Of a DNA stretch of 64,000 nt, positions 54,741 through 64,000 are shown one piece after another. A program made the position numbers and the translations under genes. Origin of the DNA: Clostridia bacterium (GTDB lineage: Bacteria > Bacillota > Clostridia > Monoglobales > Monoglobaceae); contig JAFYXL010000001.1 of assembly GCA_017546165.1 (NCBI GenBank), forward strand, positions 21,787-85,786. Reading direction: 5' to 3'. The first letter of the stretch is position 1. Each line of letters begins with the position of its first letter. The notes below the pieces were generated by a model. The model was not told the origin of the DNA. It did no database searches and saw only the letters and a list, made by a program, of their open reading frames with translations.

Positions 54741-55160
54741 TTGCCAACATTCAACCAGTTAGTAAAGAAAGGCAGAAAGACAGCTGAGAAAAAGTCAACA
54801 GCTCCTGCTCTTTTAGATGGTTTCAACACTATCAAGAAAAAGCACACTGTTCAGGCTTCTCCTCAGAAGAGAGGTGTTTGTACTTCTGTTAGAACAATGA
54901 CACCTAAAAAGCCTAACTCTGCTCTCCGTAAGGTTGCCAGAGTTCGTCTTACAAATGGTATTGAGGTTTCAGCTTATATTCCTGGTATCGGTCATAACCT
55001 TCAGGAACATAGCGTTGTGCTTATCCGCGGCGGTAGAGTAAAGGACCTCCCTGGTGTGCGTTACCATATTATTCGTGGTACTTTGGATACACAGGGCGTT
55101 CAGAAGAGAAACCAGTCAAGATCTAAGTACGGTGCAAAGAGACCAAAGGAAGCAAAGTAA
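54741..55160 (+). CDS. rpsL: Ribosomal protein uS12
   Basis: 139 residues. Starts with TTG after ACAGGAGGTG (the encoded second residue Pro fits the family). Contains [15 protein letters not shown] and [25 protein letters not shown], the decoding-centre loops; lysine at the classic streptomycin position (PKKPNSA) is wild type. Confidence 0.98.
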   Translation: MPTFNQLVKKGRKTAEKKSTAPALLDGFNTIKKKHTVQASPQKRGVCTSVRTMTPKKPNSALRKVARVRLTNGIEVSAYIPGIGHNLQEHSVVLIRGGRVKDLPGVRYHIIRGTLDTQGVQKRNQSRSKYGAKRPKEAK

Positions 55161-55194
55161 GACAAAAAGTTAGTTTAGAAATTTAGTTTATAGT

Positions 55195-55300
55195 GCGTAT
55201 TACTATTTTATATATAAAAGACGGTACGTCTTGGCGTAATACAGCACTAGCAGTATCCGATAGGGTATTGAGTACCTTGTGGATATCATTAACCACAAAG
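55195..55300 (+). promoter_or_regulatory. Structured rpsL-rpsG spacer, possible uS7 autoregulatory site
   Basis: Three hairpins in the 156-base gap: GTATTAC/GTAATAC (55197-55203 with 55236-55242) closing an inner AAGAC/GTCTT stem; AGTATCC/GGGTATT (55252-55258 with 55263-55269); and TTGTGG/CCACAA (55277-55282 with 55293-55298). In E. coli the equivalent spacer binds uS7 to repress translation. Confidence 0.5.
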
Positions 55301-55316
55301 AATGGAGGGAAGATAA

Positions 55317-55787
<471 letters not shown>

Positions 55788-56008
55788 TTCTACTTTAAAA
55801 AACAATTTGTTTTGGCCCAAATTGTGCAGAGCGAAAAATTCTCACTTAATATTATATATGTTTTGGATTTTTTAGCTTTGCATCTGCCAAAATAATAGCA
55901 ATTTTTTAAAGAATAATTTTGCTTTGAAAAAACTGTTTTCAGGGTAAAATAATTCCAAATGGAACAAACCGTTTATTGATAACACATTAAGTGTTGAAAG
56001 GAGTTACT

Positions 56009-58093
56009 ATGGGTAGAGCGTTTTCACTTGAGAAAACAAGAAATATCGGTATTATGGCTCATATTGATGCCGGTAAGACTACTACTACAGAACGTATTCT
56101 TTTCTATACCGGTCGTATTCACAAAATAGGTGAAACACACGAAGGTGCTTCACAGATGGACTGGATGGAACAGGAAGCAGAACGTGGTATTACAATTACA
56201 TCTGCTGCTACTACTGCACAGTGGAAGAACCACAGAATCAATATCATTGATACACCTGGACACGTTGACTTCACAGTAGAAGTTGAACGTTCACTCCGTG
56301 TACTTGATGGTAGTGTTACTGTGCTTTGTGCAAAGGGCGGTGTTGAGCCACAGTCTGAAACCGTTTGGAGACAGGCTGACAAATACAAAGTACCAAGAAT
56401 GGTATATGTAAACAAAATGGACATCATGGGCGCAGACTTTTACAATGTTGTAAATATGATGAAAGAAAGACTTAAATGTAATGCTGTTCCGATTCAGCTT
56501 CCTATTGGTGCTGAGGATGAATTCAGAGGTCTTATAGACCTTATTGAAATGAAGGCTTACGTTTACTATGATGACCTTGGTAAGGATGAACGTGTGGAAG
56601 AAATCCCTGCTGATCTTAAGGATAAGGCTGAGGAATACCATGCAGCTCTCCTTGAATCTGTTGCAGAAACAGACGAGGAACTTATGATGAAATATCTCGA
56701 AGGAGAGGAACTTACAATCCCTGAGATTAAGACCGCTATTCGTAATGCAACTATCGCAAACGAAATGGTACCTGTTCTCTGCGGTACATCTTACCGCAAC
56801 AAGGGTGTTCAGAACCTTCTTGATGCTGTAATCGACTTTATGCCATCTCCTCTCGACATCCCTGCTATTAAGGGTGTAGTTCCAGGAACAGAAGAGGAAA
56901 CAGAAAGACCTGCATCAGACGAAGAGCCTTTTGCAGCTTTGGCATTTAAGATTATGACAGACCCATTTGTAGGAAAGCTTTGCTTCTTCCGTGTATATTC
57001 AGGAACTCTTACAAGTGGTTCACACGTATATAACTCAACAAAGGATAACAAAGAAAGAATCGGACGTATTCTTCAGATGCATGCAAACAACAGAGAGGAT
57101 ATTGATATCGTTTACTCAGGTGATATTGCTGCAGCTGTTGGTCTTAAGAACACTACAACAGGTGACACACTTTGTGATGAAAAGAATCCTGTAATCTTGG
57201 AATCTATGGAATTCCCTGAACCTGTTATCCGTGTTGCTATTGAGCCAAAAACAAAAGCCGGTCAGGAAAAGATGGGTATCGCTCTTGCAAAGCTTGCAGA
57301 AGAAGATCCTACTTTCAGAACTTATACTGATGACGAAACAGGTCAGACAATCATCGCTGGTATGGGTGAACTTCACCTTGAAATCATCGTTGACCGTCTC
57401 CTTCGTGAATTCAAGGTTGAAGCCAATGTAGGTAGTCCTCAGGTTTCATACCGTGAAACAATCAGACAGGCAGTTCACGTTGACCACAAATACGCAAGAC
57501 AGTCTGGTGGTAAAGGTCAGTACGGTCACGTTGTATTTGATATGGAACCACTTGAACCAGGTGCTGGCTACATCTTTGAAAACAAGATTGTCGGTGGTTC
57601 AATTCCTAAGGAATATATCCCTGCTGTTGATGCAGGTATCCAGGGCGCTATGCAGACAGGTATCCTTGCTGGTTATCCTGTAGTTGATTTCAAGGTAACA
57701 CTTGTTGATGGTTCTTACCACGAAGTCGATTCATCTGAAATGGCGTTTAAGATTGCTGCTTCTATGGCGTTCAAAGATGGTTGCAGAAAGGGTAATTCAG
57801 TTATCCTTGAACCTATTATGAAGGTTGTTGTAAACGTTCCTGAAGATTATATGGGTGATGTTATGGGTGACCTTAACTCACGCCGTGGTCAGATTCAGGG
57901 TATGGAAGCAAGAACAGGTGCTCAGGAAATCACTGCACACGTTCCGCTTTCAGAAATGTTTGGTTACGCAACAGATCTTAGATCAAGAACTCAGGGCCGT
58001 GGTCAGTATTCAATGGAACCAAGCCACTTTGAGGAACTTCCAAAGAGCATTTCAGAAAAGATTATTAAAGAGAGAAACAAGACCGAAGAGTAA
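56009..58093 (+). CDS. fusA: Elongation factor G
   Basis: 694 residues, five-domain translational GTPase: [35 protein letters not shown]. Start placed at ATG 56009 ([14 protein letters not shown]) after GAAAGGAG; the in-frame upstream TTG is unlikely. A 200-base AT-rich spacer with a possible weak promoter precedes it. Confidence 0.97.
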   Translation: MGRAFSLEKTRNIGIMAHIDAGKTTTTERILFYTGRIHKIGETHEGASQMDWMEQEAERGITITSAATTAQWKNHRINIIDTPGHVDFTVEVERSLRVLDGSVTVLCAKGGVEPQSETVWRQADKYKVPRMVYVNKMDIMGADFYNVVNMMKERLKCNAVPIQLPIGAEDEFRGLIDLIEMKAYVYYDDLGKDERVEEIPADLKDKAEEYHAALLESVAETDEELMMKYLEGEELTIPEIKTAIRNATIANEMVPVLCGTSYRNKGVQNLLDAVIDFMPSPLDIPAIKGVVPGTEEETERPASDEEPFAALAFKIMTDPFVGKLCFFRVYSGTLTSGSHVYNSTKDNKERIGRILQMHANNREDIDIVYSGDIAAAVGLKNTTTGDTLCDEKNPVILESMEFPEPVIRVAIEPKTKAGQEKMGIALAKLAEEDPTFRTYTDDETGQTIIAGMGELHLEIIVDRLLREFKVEANVGSPQVSYRETIRQAVHVDHKYARQSGGKGQYGHVVFDMEPLEPGAGYIFENKIVGGSIPKEYIPAVDAGIQGAMQTGILAGYPVVDFKVTLVDGSYHEVDSSEMAFKIAASMAFKDGCRKGNSVILEPIMKVVVNVPEDYMGDVMGDLNSRRGQIQGMEARTGAQEITAHVPLSEMFGYATDLRSRTQGRGQYSMEPSHFEELPKSISEKIIKERNKTEE

Positions 58094-58128
58094 TTGTTTT
58101 ATATTTAATGATTTTTTTGCAAAAACTC

Positions 58129-58157
58129 TTGAAGTATAATTGATTTAGTGATAAAAT
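58129..58157 (+). promoter_or_regulatory. Promoter of tuf
   Basis: TTGAAG, 17 bases, TAAAAT between fusA and tuf; allows extra EF-Tu synthesis. Confidence 0.65.
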
Positions 58158-58205
58158 AAAACCTAGTAAAATTATTAACTTATTAAAGTTAGGAGGAAAT
58201 ATAAA

Positions 58206-59408
58206 ATGGCAAAAGCTAAATACGAAAAAACCAAACCACATGTTAACATTGGTACTATCGGTCACGTTGACCATGGTAAGACTACTCTTACTGCTGCAAT
58301 CACAAAGGTGCTTGCACTCGCAGGTAGAGCTCAGTTCGAAGCTTACGATATGATCGATAAGGCTCCAGAAGAAAGAGAAAGAGGTATCACAATCTCAACA
58401 GCTCACGTTGAGTACGAGACAGAAAATCGTCACTACGCTCACGTTGACTGCCCAGGACACGCTGACTACGTTAAGAACATGATCACTGGTGCTGCTCAGA
58501 TGGACGGCGCTATCCTCGTTGTTTCAGCTGCTGATGGTCCTATGCCACAGACAAGAGAACATATCCTTCTCTCACGTCAGGTAGGCGTTCCTTATATCGT
58601 TGTATTTATGAATAAGGTTGACCAGGTTGACGATCCTGAACTTCTCGAACTCGTTGAAATGGAAATCAGAGAACTTCTTAATGAATATGAATTCCCGGGC
58701 GATGATACACCTATCGTTAAGGGTACAGGTCTTGGTGTTCTTGAATGCGCTTCAGATGATCCTAACGCTCCTGAATATGCTTGCATCCACGAACTTATGG
58801 CAGCTGTTGACAGCTACATCCCATCTCCTGAAAGAGCTACTGACAAGCCATTCCTTATGCCTGTTGAGGACGTATTCTCAATCACTGGCCGTGGTACAGT
58901 TGCTACTGGTAGAGTTGAGAGAGGTGTTGCTCACGTTGGTGATGAAGTTGAAATCGTTGGTCTTTCAGAAGAATCAAGAAAAGTTGTTATTACTGGTCTT
59001 GAAATGTTCAGAAAGCTCCTTGATGAAGCTGAAGCTGGTGACAACGTAGGTGCTCTTCTCCGTGGTGTTCAGAGAAACGAAATCGAAAGAGGTCAGGTTC
59101 TCGCACAGCCAGGTTCAATCAACCCACACACAAAGTTCAAAGGCGAAGTTTACGTTCTTACTAAGGAAGAAGGCGGACGTCATACTCCATTCTTCACAAA
59201 CTACAGACCACAGTTCTACTTCAGAACAACTGACGTTACTGGTGTAGTTAACCTTCCAGAAGGCACAGAAATGTGTATGCCTGGTGATAACGTAACTATG
59301 ACTGTTGAGCTCACAACACAGATCGCTATCGAAGAAGGTCTTCGTTTCGCTATCCGTGAAGGTGGCCGTACAGTTGGTTCAGGCGTTGTTACAGAAATCG
59401 TTGAGTAA
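58206..59408 (+). CDS. tuf: Elongation factor Tu
   Basis: 400 residues: [50 protein letters not shown]. Codon use is more biased than in neighbouring genes, as expected for a very highly expressed gene. AGGAGGAA before ATG. Confidence 0.98.
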   Translation: MAKAKYEKTKPHVNIGTIGHVDHGKTTLTAAITKVLALAGRAQFEAYDMIDKAPEERERGITISTAHVEYETENRHYAHVDCPGHADYVKNMITGAAQMDGAILVVSAADGPMPQTREHILLSRQVGVPYIVVFMNKVDQVDDPELLELVEMEIRELLNEYEFPGDDTPIVKGTGLGVLECASDDPNAPEYACIHELMAAVDSYIPSPERATDKPFLMPVEDVFSITGRGTVATGRVERGVAHVGDEVEIVGLSEESRKVVITGLEMFRKLLDEAEAGDNVGALLRGVQRNEIERGQVLAQPGSINPHTKFKGEVYVLTKEEGGRHTPFFTNYRPQFYFRTTDVTGVVNLPEGTEMCMPGDNVTMTVELTTQIAIEEGLRFAIREGGRTVGSGVVTEIVE

Positions 59409-59434
59409 TTTTCGATATCAATTACGCTAATTTT

Positions 59435-59467
59435 AATCCCCACCAATTTTGGTGGGGATTTTTTTAT
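59435..59467 (+). terminator. Terminator after tuf
   Basis: AATCCCCACC / GGTGGGGATT with an AATTTT loop followed by a T-tract. Confidence 0.95.
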
Positions 59468-59481
59468 ATAATTGAGAAATG

Positions 59482-59510
59482 TTGAAAAATTTTGAATTTT
59501 ATGGTATAAT
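59482..59510 (+). promoter_or_regulatory. Candidate promoter of the DUF2500-like gene
   Basis: TTGAAA, 17 bases, TATAAT. It would give an unusually long (about 205-base) AT-rich leader to the gene at 59722, in which I see only a weak hairpin near 59615-59635. Confidence 0.65.
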
Positions 59511-59721
59511 AGTTCTATTGAAAAATGTATATCGATGAAAAATAATTGCTATTAAATTGTTCACGCTTTTTATAATGAAGGATTAAGGAACAAATGAACC
59601 GTATTTGAAATAAAAAAATCGCAAAGCAATTTTTGACCACAATTATTCATTTTATAAGTGGCATCTAGATTATGCAGTTTTTATACAGGTGGAAGAGCCG
59701 AATTTATGAAAGGAGTATTAT

Positions 59722-60030
59722 ATGAATAATGTAATTAATGTTATTTCGATTGTCTTGTTCTTATTATGCTGGTTCTTTATTATAAAAAAATTAATTTGGG
59801 GCAAAACTGCACCTGTCAAAACCGTTAAAGCGGAAGTTGTTGACAAATATAAGGCTAATGTAATTTCTAAATATCCGGAAACTTTAAAAAAAGACCCTTA
59901 CATAGTTGTGTTTGGGACAAAAGATAAAAAAATTTCATTTTATGTTTCCGAATTTTCCTATAGAAACTATAAAATTAAGGAAAAAGGGACGTTGAAGTAT
60001 AAAGGTAATCAAATAATAAGTTTTAAATGA
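59722..60030 (+). CDS. Small membrane protein, DUF2500-like
   Basis: 102 residues. One N-terminal membrane helix (~5-25), then a beta-rich domain (KAEVVDKYKANV, DPYIVVFGTKDKKISFYVSE, KGTLKYKGNQIISF) that matches the general DUF2500 pattern. Function unknown. Preceded by AAAGGAG. Confidence 0.65.
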   Translation: MNNVINVISIVLFLLCWFFIIKKLIWGKTAPVKTVKAEVVDKYKANVISKYPETLKKDPYIVVFGTKDKKISFYVSEFSYRNYKIKEKGTLKYKGNQIISFK

Positions 60031-60077
60031 TTCTTTAATCCTACTTTGGAATAAGCTTGATTTAATATACTTGAGAG

Positions 60078-60479
60078 GTGCGTTATATGAATAAAAATGT
60101 ATGGCAAGTTATAAAATTTACGTTGTTTTCAGTATCGGCAGGAATAATAGAGGTAGTTGCATTCACTTTGTTTAATGAATTATTAGACCTTCCCTATTGG
60201 CCAGCATATTTAATAGCATTATGCCTTTCGGTGCTGTGGAATTTCACATTCAATCGCAGATATACGTTTCGGTCTGATGCCAACATACCTATTGCAATGG
60301 CAAAGGTGTTTGGCTTTTATTTGGTTTTCACACCGGTTTCCACCTATCTTGGTCATATGGCAGAGGGTAGTGGTATCAATGAATATATTGTTCTTGGGGC
60401 AACCTTGCTTGCGAATTTTGTTCTTGAGTTCTTGTTCTTAAAGTTTGTTGTATATCGGAACAAGGAAAACACAAGGTGA
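60078..60479 (+). CDS. GtrA-family membrane protein
   Basis: 133 residues, four membrane helices; FTLFSVSAGIIEVVAFTLFNELL and LWNFTFNRRYTF are typical of GtrA/DPMS3. GtrA proteins help move lipid-linked sugars across the membrane; no glycosyltransferase is adjacent. Confidence 0.88.
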   Translation: MRYMNKNVWQVIKFTLFSVSAGIIEVVAFTLFNELLDLPYWPAYLIALCLSVLWNFTFNRRYTFRSDANIPIAMAKVFGFYLVFTPVSTYLGHMAEGSGINEYIVLGATLLANFVLEFLFLKFVVYRNKENTR

Positions 60480-60486
60480 ATGTTTT

Positions 60487-60918
60487 ATGAAATATAAGAA
60501 GTTTTGGGGAAGATTTATATTTATACCTGTTATATTCTCGGTGGTGCTTGCCTTGGGGATCTTATATAACGGACTTTATCGTTTGGGCTTTTTTGAAATT
60601 GATTTTAGTCAGTTGGATTCAAAGTTGATTATAAAAAATGAATCCCACACAAAATACGATATTCAGGAAAAACCTATGTTCTGCCGGGTTTTGCCGGAGG
60701 GAGCCGGAAATATAGATATAAATAATTCGTCATTTGCGGAACTCGATACCTTGCCAGGAATAGGAGAGGTAAGAGCTGAGAATATAATTAAACAAAGGAT
60801 AAAAATGGGTGGATTTTCAACGCTTCAAGACCTTGTCTGCACCGAAGGCATTGGACCTGATACATTTGAAAAGATTAAGCCGTACATAAGAATTTCTGAA
60901 TATAAAGGAAATGATTGA
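60487..60918 (+). CDS. ComEA-like helix-hairpin-helix membrane protein
   Basis: 143 residues. N-terminal membrane helix (~11-30), then tandem helix-hairpin-helix DNA-binding motifs (INNSSFAELDTLPGIGEVRAENIIKQ and VCTEGIGPDTFEKI, each part seen separately). Resembles the DNA receptor ComEA but shorter than usual. Start at ATG 60487 with AAGGTG eight bases upstream. Next to truA with a three-base gap. Confidence 0.82.
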   Translation: MKYKKFWGRFIFIPVIFSVVLALGILYNGLYRLGFFEIDFSQLDSKLIIKNESHTKYDIQEKPMFCRVLPEGAGNIDINNSSFAELDTLPGIGEVRAENIIKQRIKMGGFSTLQDLVCTEGIGPDTFEKIKPYIRISEYKGND

Positions 60919-60921
60919 CGA

Positions 60922-61659
60922 ATGAAAAATTATAAAATAGTTATCCAATATGAGGGAACTCGATACAATGGGTGGCAGCGCCAAGGCAATACCTCAAACA
61001 CGATACAGGGGAAGTTTGAAGATGTTTTGAGCAAAATGGCAGGAAAGACAGTTGAAATAAATGCATCAGGCAGGACCGATGCAGGAGTCCACGCGAGAGG
61101 TCAGGTTGCCAACTTTAAATGTGCTGTGGATATGACCGAAGATGAGATTGCTGAATATCTCAACCATTATCTCCCAAAGGATATTGCTGTTATATCTATT
61201 GAAGAAATGCCTGAAAGATTTCACGCAAGACTGAATGCTAAGTCAAAGACCTATGAATATGTAATATGTGCAAAACAGAAGTCGGATGTTTTTAACAGGC
61301 GCACACAGTATAATATTGATGAAATGCCCGATATTGAGCTGATGAAAGAGGCGACGAAATTGCTGATAGGGAAGCACGATTTTAAGGGGTTTTCTTCTGT
61401 GGGGAGAACGAAAAAATCTACCGTACGCACTATAAATTCCATCGACATAGAAGAAAAAGCCGGCGTTATAACAATTAGAATCAACGGTAATGGATTTTTG
61501 TATAATATGGTGCGGATCATATCGGGGACACTTTTGGAAATTGGGCTTAGAAAACGGGAAATATCCTGCATAGAGCATATTTTCGAAAGCAGAGACCGAA
61601 CTCTTGCAGGGGACACTCTTCCGGCGGAAGGACTTGCTTTGATTGAAGTGTTATATTAG
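60922..61659 (+). CDS. truA: tRNA pseudouridine(38-40) synthase
   Basis: 245 residues. YEGTRYNGWQRQ, catalytic Asp in GRTDAGVHARGQVANF, and FLYNMVRIISGTLLEIG. Modifies the anticodon arm of many tRNAs. Confidence 0.97.
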   Translation: MKNYKIVIQYEGTRYNGWQRQGNTSNTIQGKFEDVLSKMAGKTVEINASGRTDAGVHARGQVANFKCAVDMTEDEIAEYLNHYLPKDIAVISIEEMPERFHARLNAKSKTYEYVICAKQKSDVFNRRTQYNIDEMPDIELMKEATKLLIGKHDFKGFSSVGRTKKSTVRTINSIDIEEKAGVITIRINGNGFLYNMVRIISGTLLEIGLRKREISCIEHIFESRDRTLAGDTLPAEGLALIEVLY

Positions 61660-61665
61660 AATTTT

Positions 61666-61699
61666 AAAAACGTGTTGGAAAAACCAACACGTTTTTTGT
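61666..61699. terminator. Bidirectional terminator between truA and the SSB-like gene
   Basis: AAAAACGTGTTGG / CCAACACGTTTTT, 13 bp, A-rich on one side and T-rich on the other, between convergent genes. Confidence 0.92.
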
Positions 61700-61716
61700 T
61701 GTGGAGTTCTATTTTA

Positions 61717-62349
61717 CTATAAAACAATTTTCTCAGAAACACGTTCCAGCTTTGCAACGGATATTTCATAGGCTGTTTTTAATTCAAATTCGGTTTCGCT
61801 GAGTTTTTTTTGATATTCACGACTTTGAATTCTGCCTTTTATTATTACATTGTCCCCAATATTGAGGGTTTCGGCATATTTTGCGTTTCTGCCCCAGGCG
61901 ATACAGGGAATATAGTCAGATTTGTTATATGACCTGTTTACTGCAAGGAGTATATCTGCAATTTCCCTGCCAAAGGGTGTGGTTCGGTATATAGGCTGTT
62001 TGCATATGTACCCATTAAGATATATAGAGTTTAAGTTTTCCATAGTGTCGGTTTCGTCAAGCTTTTCAATGTCTTTTACAAAGACCGTTAGAATAAGCCG
62101 ATTTCCTATATTTGAAAAATTATTGTATGATCTGAACTGCCCGTCGATTTTCACATTGTCGCCTATCTTAATTCCATCTCCTGAAAGAAATTTTTCGGAT
62201 ATGGTTATTTTTATCACATCTTTTGCCTCGCTAAGACGGGGTGTATCAAGCAGAAATGTAAAAAACATTTCTTCGTAAACCTCGTGCGAAAATACAGGTT
62301 CGCTGACAACTGTTCCGCTTATTAACACCTTATTGTTTTCTGTATTCAA
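61717..62349 (-). CDS. Single-stranded DNA-binding protein-like, two OB folds
   Basis: 210 residues in two similar halves. Each looks like an SSB-type OB fold: KVLISGTVVSEPVF ... IKIGDNVKIDGQFRSY in the first; SIYLNGYICKQPIYRTTPFGREIADILLAVNR ... LNIGDNVIIKGRIQSREY in the second. The second half matches SSB well (PFGREIADILLAVNR, IPCIAWGRNA); the first is more diverged. The acidic SSB tail is missing, so it is not the housekeeping SSB. Likely a clostridial accessory protein. Confidence 0.8.
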   Translation of the reverse strand: MNTENNKVLISGTVVSEPVFSHEVYEEMFFTFLLDTPRLSEAKDVIKITISEKFLSGDGIKIGDNVKIDGQFRSYNNFSNIGNRLILTVFVKDIEKLDETDTMENLNSIYLNGYICKQPIYRTTPFGREIADILLAVNRSYNKSDYIPCIAWGRNAKYAETLNIGDNVIIKGRIQSREYQKKLSETEFELKTAYEISVAKLERVSEKIVL

Positions 62350-62540
62350 AATAATTCACTCCCTAAGCTTTCGGTAATTTTAGTATATAAACATTTATAT
62401 TCAGCACGGGTAAAATTAGAACTCCTGTAAACTATTTTAAATATGATTTCCAAATTCTTAAAAAGTATTCTAAAACACCGATTTGTGAATATATTATATA
62501 AACATAATGACTCAGAAATATAAAGAAAGGACAGAGAAAT

Positions 62541-63368
62541 ATGAAAATCTTTGTAGTTACTAAAAAAACAGGGCTTGCGTGTTTGCTTATTTTACTTATA
62601 ATGTTTTCCTTTATCTACATAGGAAGAAACGAAATTATGGCGGTTTCAGGCGCAAAACGAGAACTGCCTATTTACAACGTTCAAAAAGCTGAAAACGATA
62701 AGATTGTGGCGCTTTCTTTTGATGCCGCCTGGGGCAATGAGGATACAGGCAAGCTGATTGAAATTATGAATAAATACAACGTAAAAACCACATTCTTTGT
62801 GGTTGGCGGTTGGGTCGATAAGTTTCCGGAATCGGTTAAGCAGTTGTCGGATGCTGGACACGAAATAATGAACCACTCAGATACACATCCGCATATGACC
62901 CAGATTTCTGTTGAGAAAATGAAGGAAGAAGTTGAAAATTGCAGCGAAAAAATTAAAAAGATAACGGGGGTTAAACCGAATCTTTTCCGTGCTCCTTATG
63001 GGGATTATGACAATAAGGTTATAACTACTCTCCGTGACATTGGATATTATACAATACAGTGGGATGTTGACAGCCTCGATTGGAAAGACCTTTCAGCGTC
63101 GGAAATATGTGACCGTGTATTAAAAAGGGTTAAACCGGGCAGCATTGTACTGTTTCATAATGCGGCGCTGCATACCCCTGAAGCGCTTCCCACTATAATT
63201 GAAACATTACAAAAGGATGGATACAAAATAGTCCCTGTTTCGGAACTGATTTTAAAGGACAACTATACAATTGACAATGCGGGAATGCAGGAACCGCTTG
63301 ATGCAAAAGAGGGAAGCGAGAAGACGGAAACAAAGGAGACCTTTTTGCCGATTTTGCAGCGTGGTTAA
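62541..63368 (+). CDS. Polysaccharide deacetylase, PdaB-like
   Basis: 275 residues. Signal/anchor helix (~10-28), NodB domain with ALSFDAAWGNED (the variant of TFDDGP found in PdaB-type enzymes), HSDTHPHM metal histidines, RAPYGDYD, DVDSLDW, and LFHN near the end. PdaB-type proteins act on spore cortex or cell-wall muramic acid. A 50-residue hydrophilic tail follows the domain. GAAAGGAC precedes the start. Confidence 0.87.
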   Translation: MKIFVVTKKTGLACLLILLIMFSFIYIGRNEIMAVSGAKRELPIYNVQKAENDKIVALSFDAAWGNEDTGKLIEIMNKYNVKTTFFVVGGWVDKFPESVKQLSDAGHEIMNHSDTHPHMTQISVEKMKEEVENCSEKIKKITGVKPNLFRAPYGDYDNKVITTLRDIGYYTIQWDVDSLDWKDLSASEICDRVLKRVKPGSIVLFHNAALHTPEALPTIIETLQKDGYKIVPVSELILKDNYTIDNAGMQEPLDAKEGSEKTETKETFLPILQRG

Positions 63369-63483
63369 TTAAAAAAATAAATATAAATAGATGAAAAACA
63401 AAGAAATAAAGAGATAATAAAAGAAAAAACAAGGATTGTACCAGGTAAATCTAAATAAATAGGCATAAATGGCAACAAAACCC

Positions 63484-63512
63484 TTGACTTTTTTAGTTGA
63501 GAGTGGTATTAT
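63484..63512 (+). promoter_or_regulatory. Promoter of the tRNA-Val gene
   Basis: TTGACT, 17 bases, TATTAT, ending about 35 bases before the tRNA 5' end. A GTCGCTG/CAGCGAC palindrome lies in between. Confidence 0.75.
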
Positions 63513-63546
63513 ATTAGCTGTCGCTGACAACAGCGACAGTCGATAT

Positions 63547-63622
63547 GGGCGCATAGCTCAGCTGGGAGAGCATCTGCCTTACAAGCAGAGGGTCATAGGT
63601 TCGAGCCCTATTGTGCCCACCA
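63547..63622 (+). tRNA. tRNA-Val (anticodon TAC)
   Basis: Complete cloverleaf: acceptor GGGCGCA/TGTGCCC, D-arm GCTC..GAGC, anticodon stem TCTGC/GCAGA with loop CTTACAA, T-arm ATAGG/CCTAT with TTCGAGC, and encoded CCA. Reads GUN valine codons. Confidence 0.97.
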
Positions 63623-63645
63623 TGTTTTTTTAAAGGAATATTGCG

Positions 63646-64000
63646 ATGGAGTTTAATTTATTACCTGTTATAAACGCTGACGGAAGAGAAATTGACTTTG
63701 ATGTTGAGTTTGATTTTCCTAAAGAACATGAAAACGGCGTTATTTTTTTATCTCCTGTTAATCTTAAGGGAGAGTTCAGAAATATCGGCGGCAATATTGA
63801 GCTTAAAGCTGATGCAAAGGCCAAGGTCAGGTATATATGCGACAGATGTTGCGAGGAATATGATGCAGAGTTAAGCTTTGAGATTGACGAAAAACTCAGA
63901 GAAGAAGATTTCAAAGAGGAAGCCGAAAGGAATCCTGATGTGATATATTTCAGGGGAAACAGCATTGAACTTGATGAGTTGATTATGGAAAACATATTTC
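63646..64000 (+). CDS. YceD/DUF177 family protein, C-terminus cut by the window edge
   Basis: 118 codons visible. DUF177 pattern with the CDRCCEEY zinc-like pair and IDEKLREEDF; DELIMENIF near the edge. YceD is encoded upstream of rpmF (bL32) and linked with 23S rRNA accumulation. AAAGGAATATTGCG precedes the ATG at 63646. Confidence 0.88.
   Translation, partial: MEFNLLPVINADGREIDFDVEFDFPKEHENGVIFLSPVNLKGEFRNIGGNIELKADAKAKVRYICDRCCEEYDAELSFEIDEKLREEDFKEEAERNPDVIYFRGNSIELDELIMENIF

Noticed and set aside
63524..63541. GTCGCTG-CAGCGAC palindrome before tRNA-Val as an operator
   Set aside because: It lies after the -10 box, but one short palindrome with no known regulator is not enough to name a site.

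Overview
The window is a dense, AT-rich bacterial chromosome segment from an anaerobic member of the Firmicutes, most likely class Clostridia. Signs of this are the CtsR-McsA-McsB-ClpC operon with a CtsR operator, YlxM-Ffh, the NadD-YqeK-LCP-RsfS cluster, RNase M5, a SpoIIQ-like M23 protein and a PdaB-like deacetylase (both sporulation-type), strong AGGAGG ribosome binding sites, and many ferredoxin-type iron-sulfur proteins. No genus can be named from sequence alone. I see no phage, insertion sequence, CRISPR array or rRNA.

Layout. 0-5 kb, mostly minus strand: partial proA, a SpoIIQ-like M23 protein, a ParB/Noc-type protein, a DMT permease and a YnbB-like PLP enzyme. 5-10.4 kb: a LOG-family protein, an OPT peptide transporter with a PqqD-like partner, a cysteine-synthase-like enzyme, and a GMP synthase without its glutaminase domain. 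10.7-23.3 kb: malate dehydrogenase-type enzyme, fumarase, HdrB-HdrC-HdrA, an FlxD/MvhD-like [2Fe-2S] protein, two FlxC/FlxB-like Fe-S proteins, an FlxA-like FAD/NAD protein, a fumarate-reductase-type FrdB and FrdA, and an AspT-like exchanger. 23.4-27.9 kb, minus: clpC-mcsB-mcsA-ctsR. 28-31.7 kb: azlCD and znuACB. 31.7-38.9 kb: the M16 pair YfmF/YfmH, lgt, ylxM-ffh-rpsP-khpA-rimM-trmD. 39-53.4 kb: a zinc-ribbon membrane protein, nadD-yqeK-LCP-rsfS, leuS, an HD protein, nadE, rnmV, uppP, ftsK. 53.6-59.4 kb: HU, a TSCPD protein, then the L7Ae-rpsL-rpsG-fusA-tuf group. 59.7-64 kb: small membrane proteins, a ComEA-like protein, truA, a tandem-OB SSB-like protein, a polysaccharide deacetylase, tRNA-Val and partial yceD.

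The most distinctive system is the 10.8-23.3 kb block. It encodes oxaloacetate-malate-fumarate-succinate conversion in gene order, with a soluble fumarate reductase embedded in a complete Hdr-Flx flavin-based electron-bifurcation gene set. I infer an NADH-dependent, ferredoxin-coupled fumarate reductase; the dicarboxylate exchanger at its end would move substrate or product.

The second notable signal is a repeated candidate cis-regulatory RNA. A hairpin whose 7-nt loop can pair with a GTGGGC box beside the Shine-Dalgarno sequence lies before the OPT gene, the fumarase gene and leuS. Base pairs are preserved by compensatory or wobble changes between copies. A separate, more complex structured RNA candidate precedes the fumarase copy.
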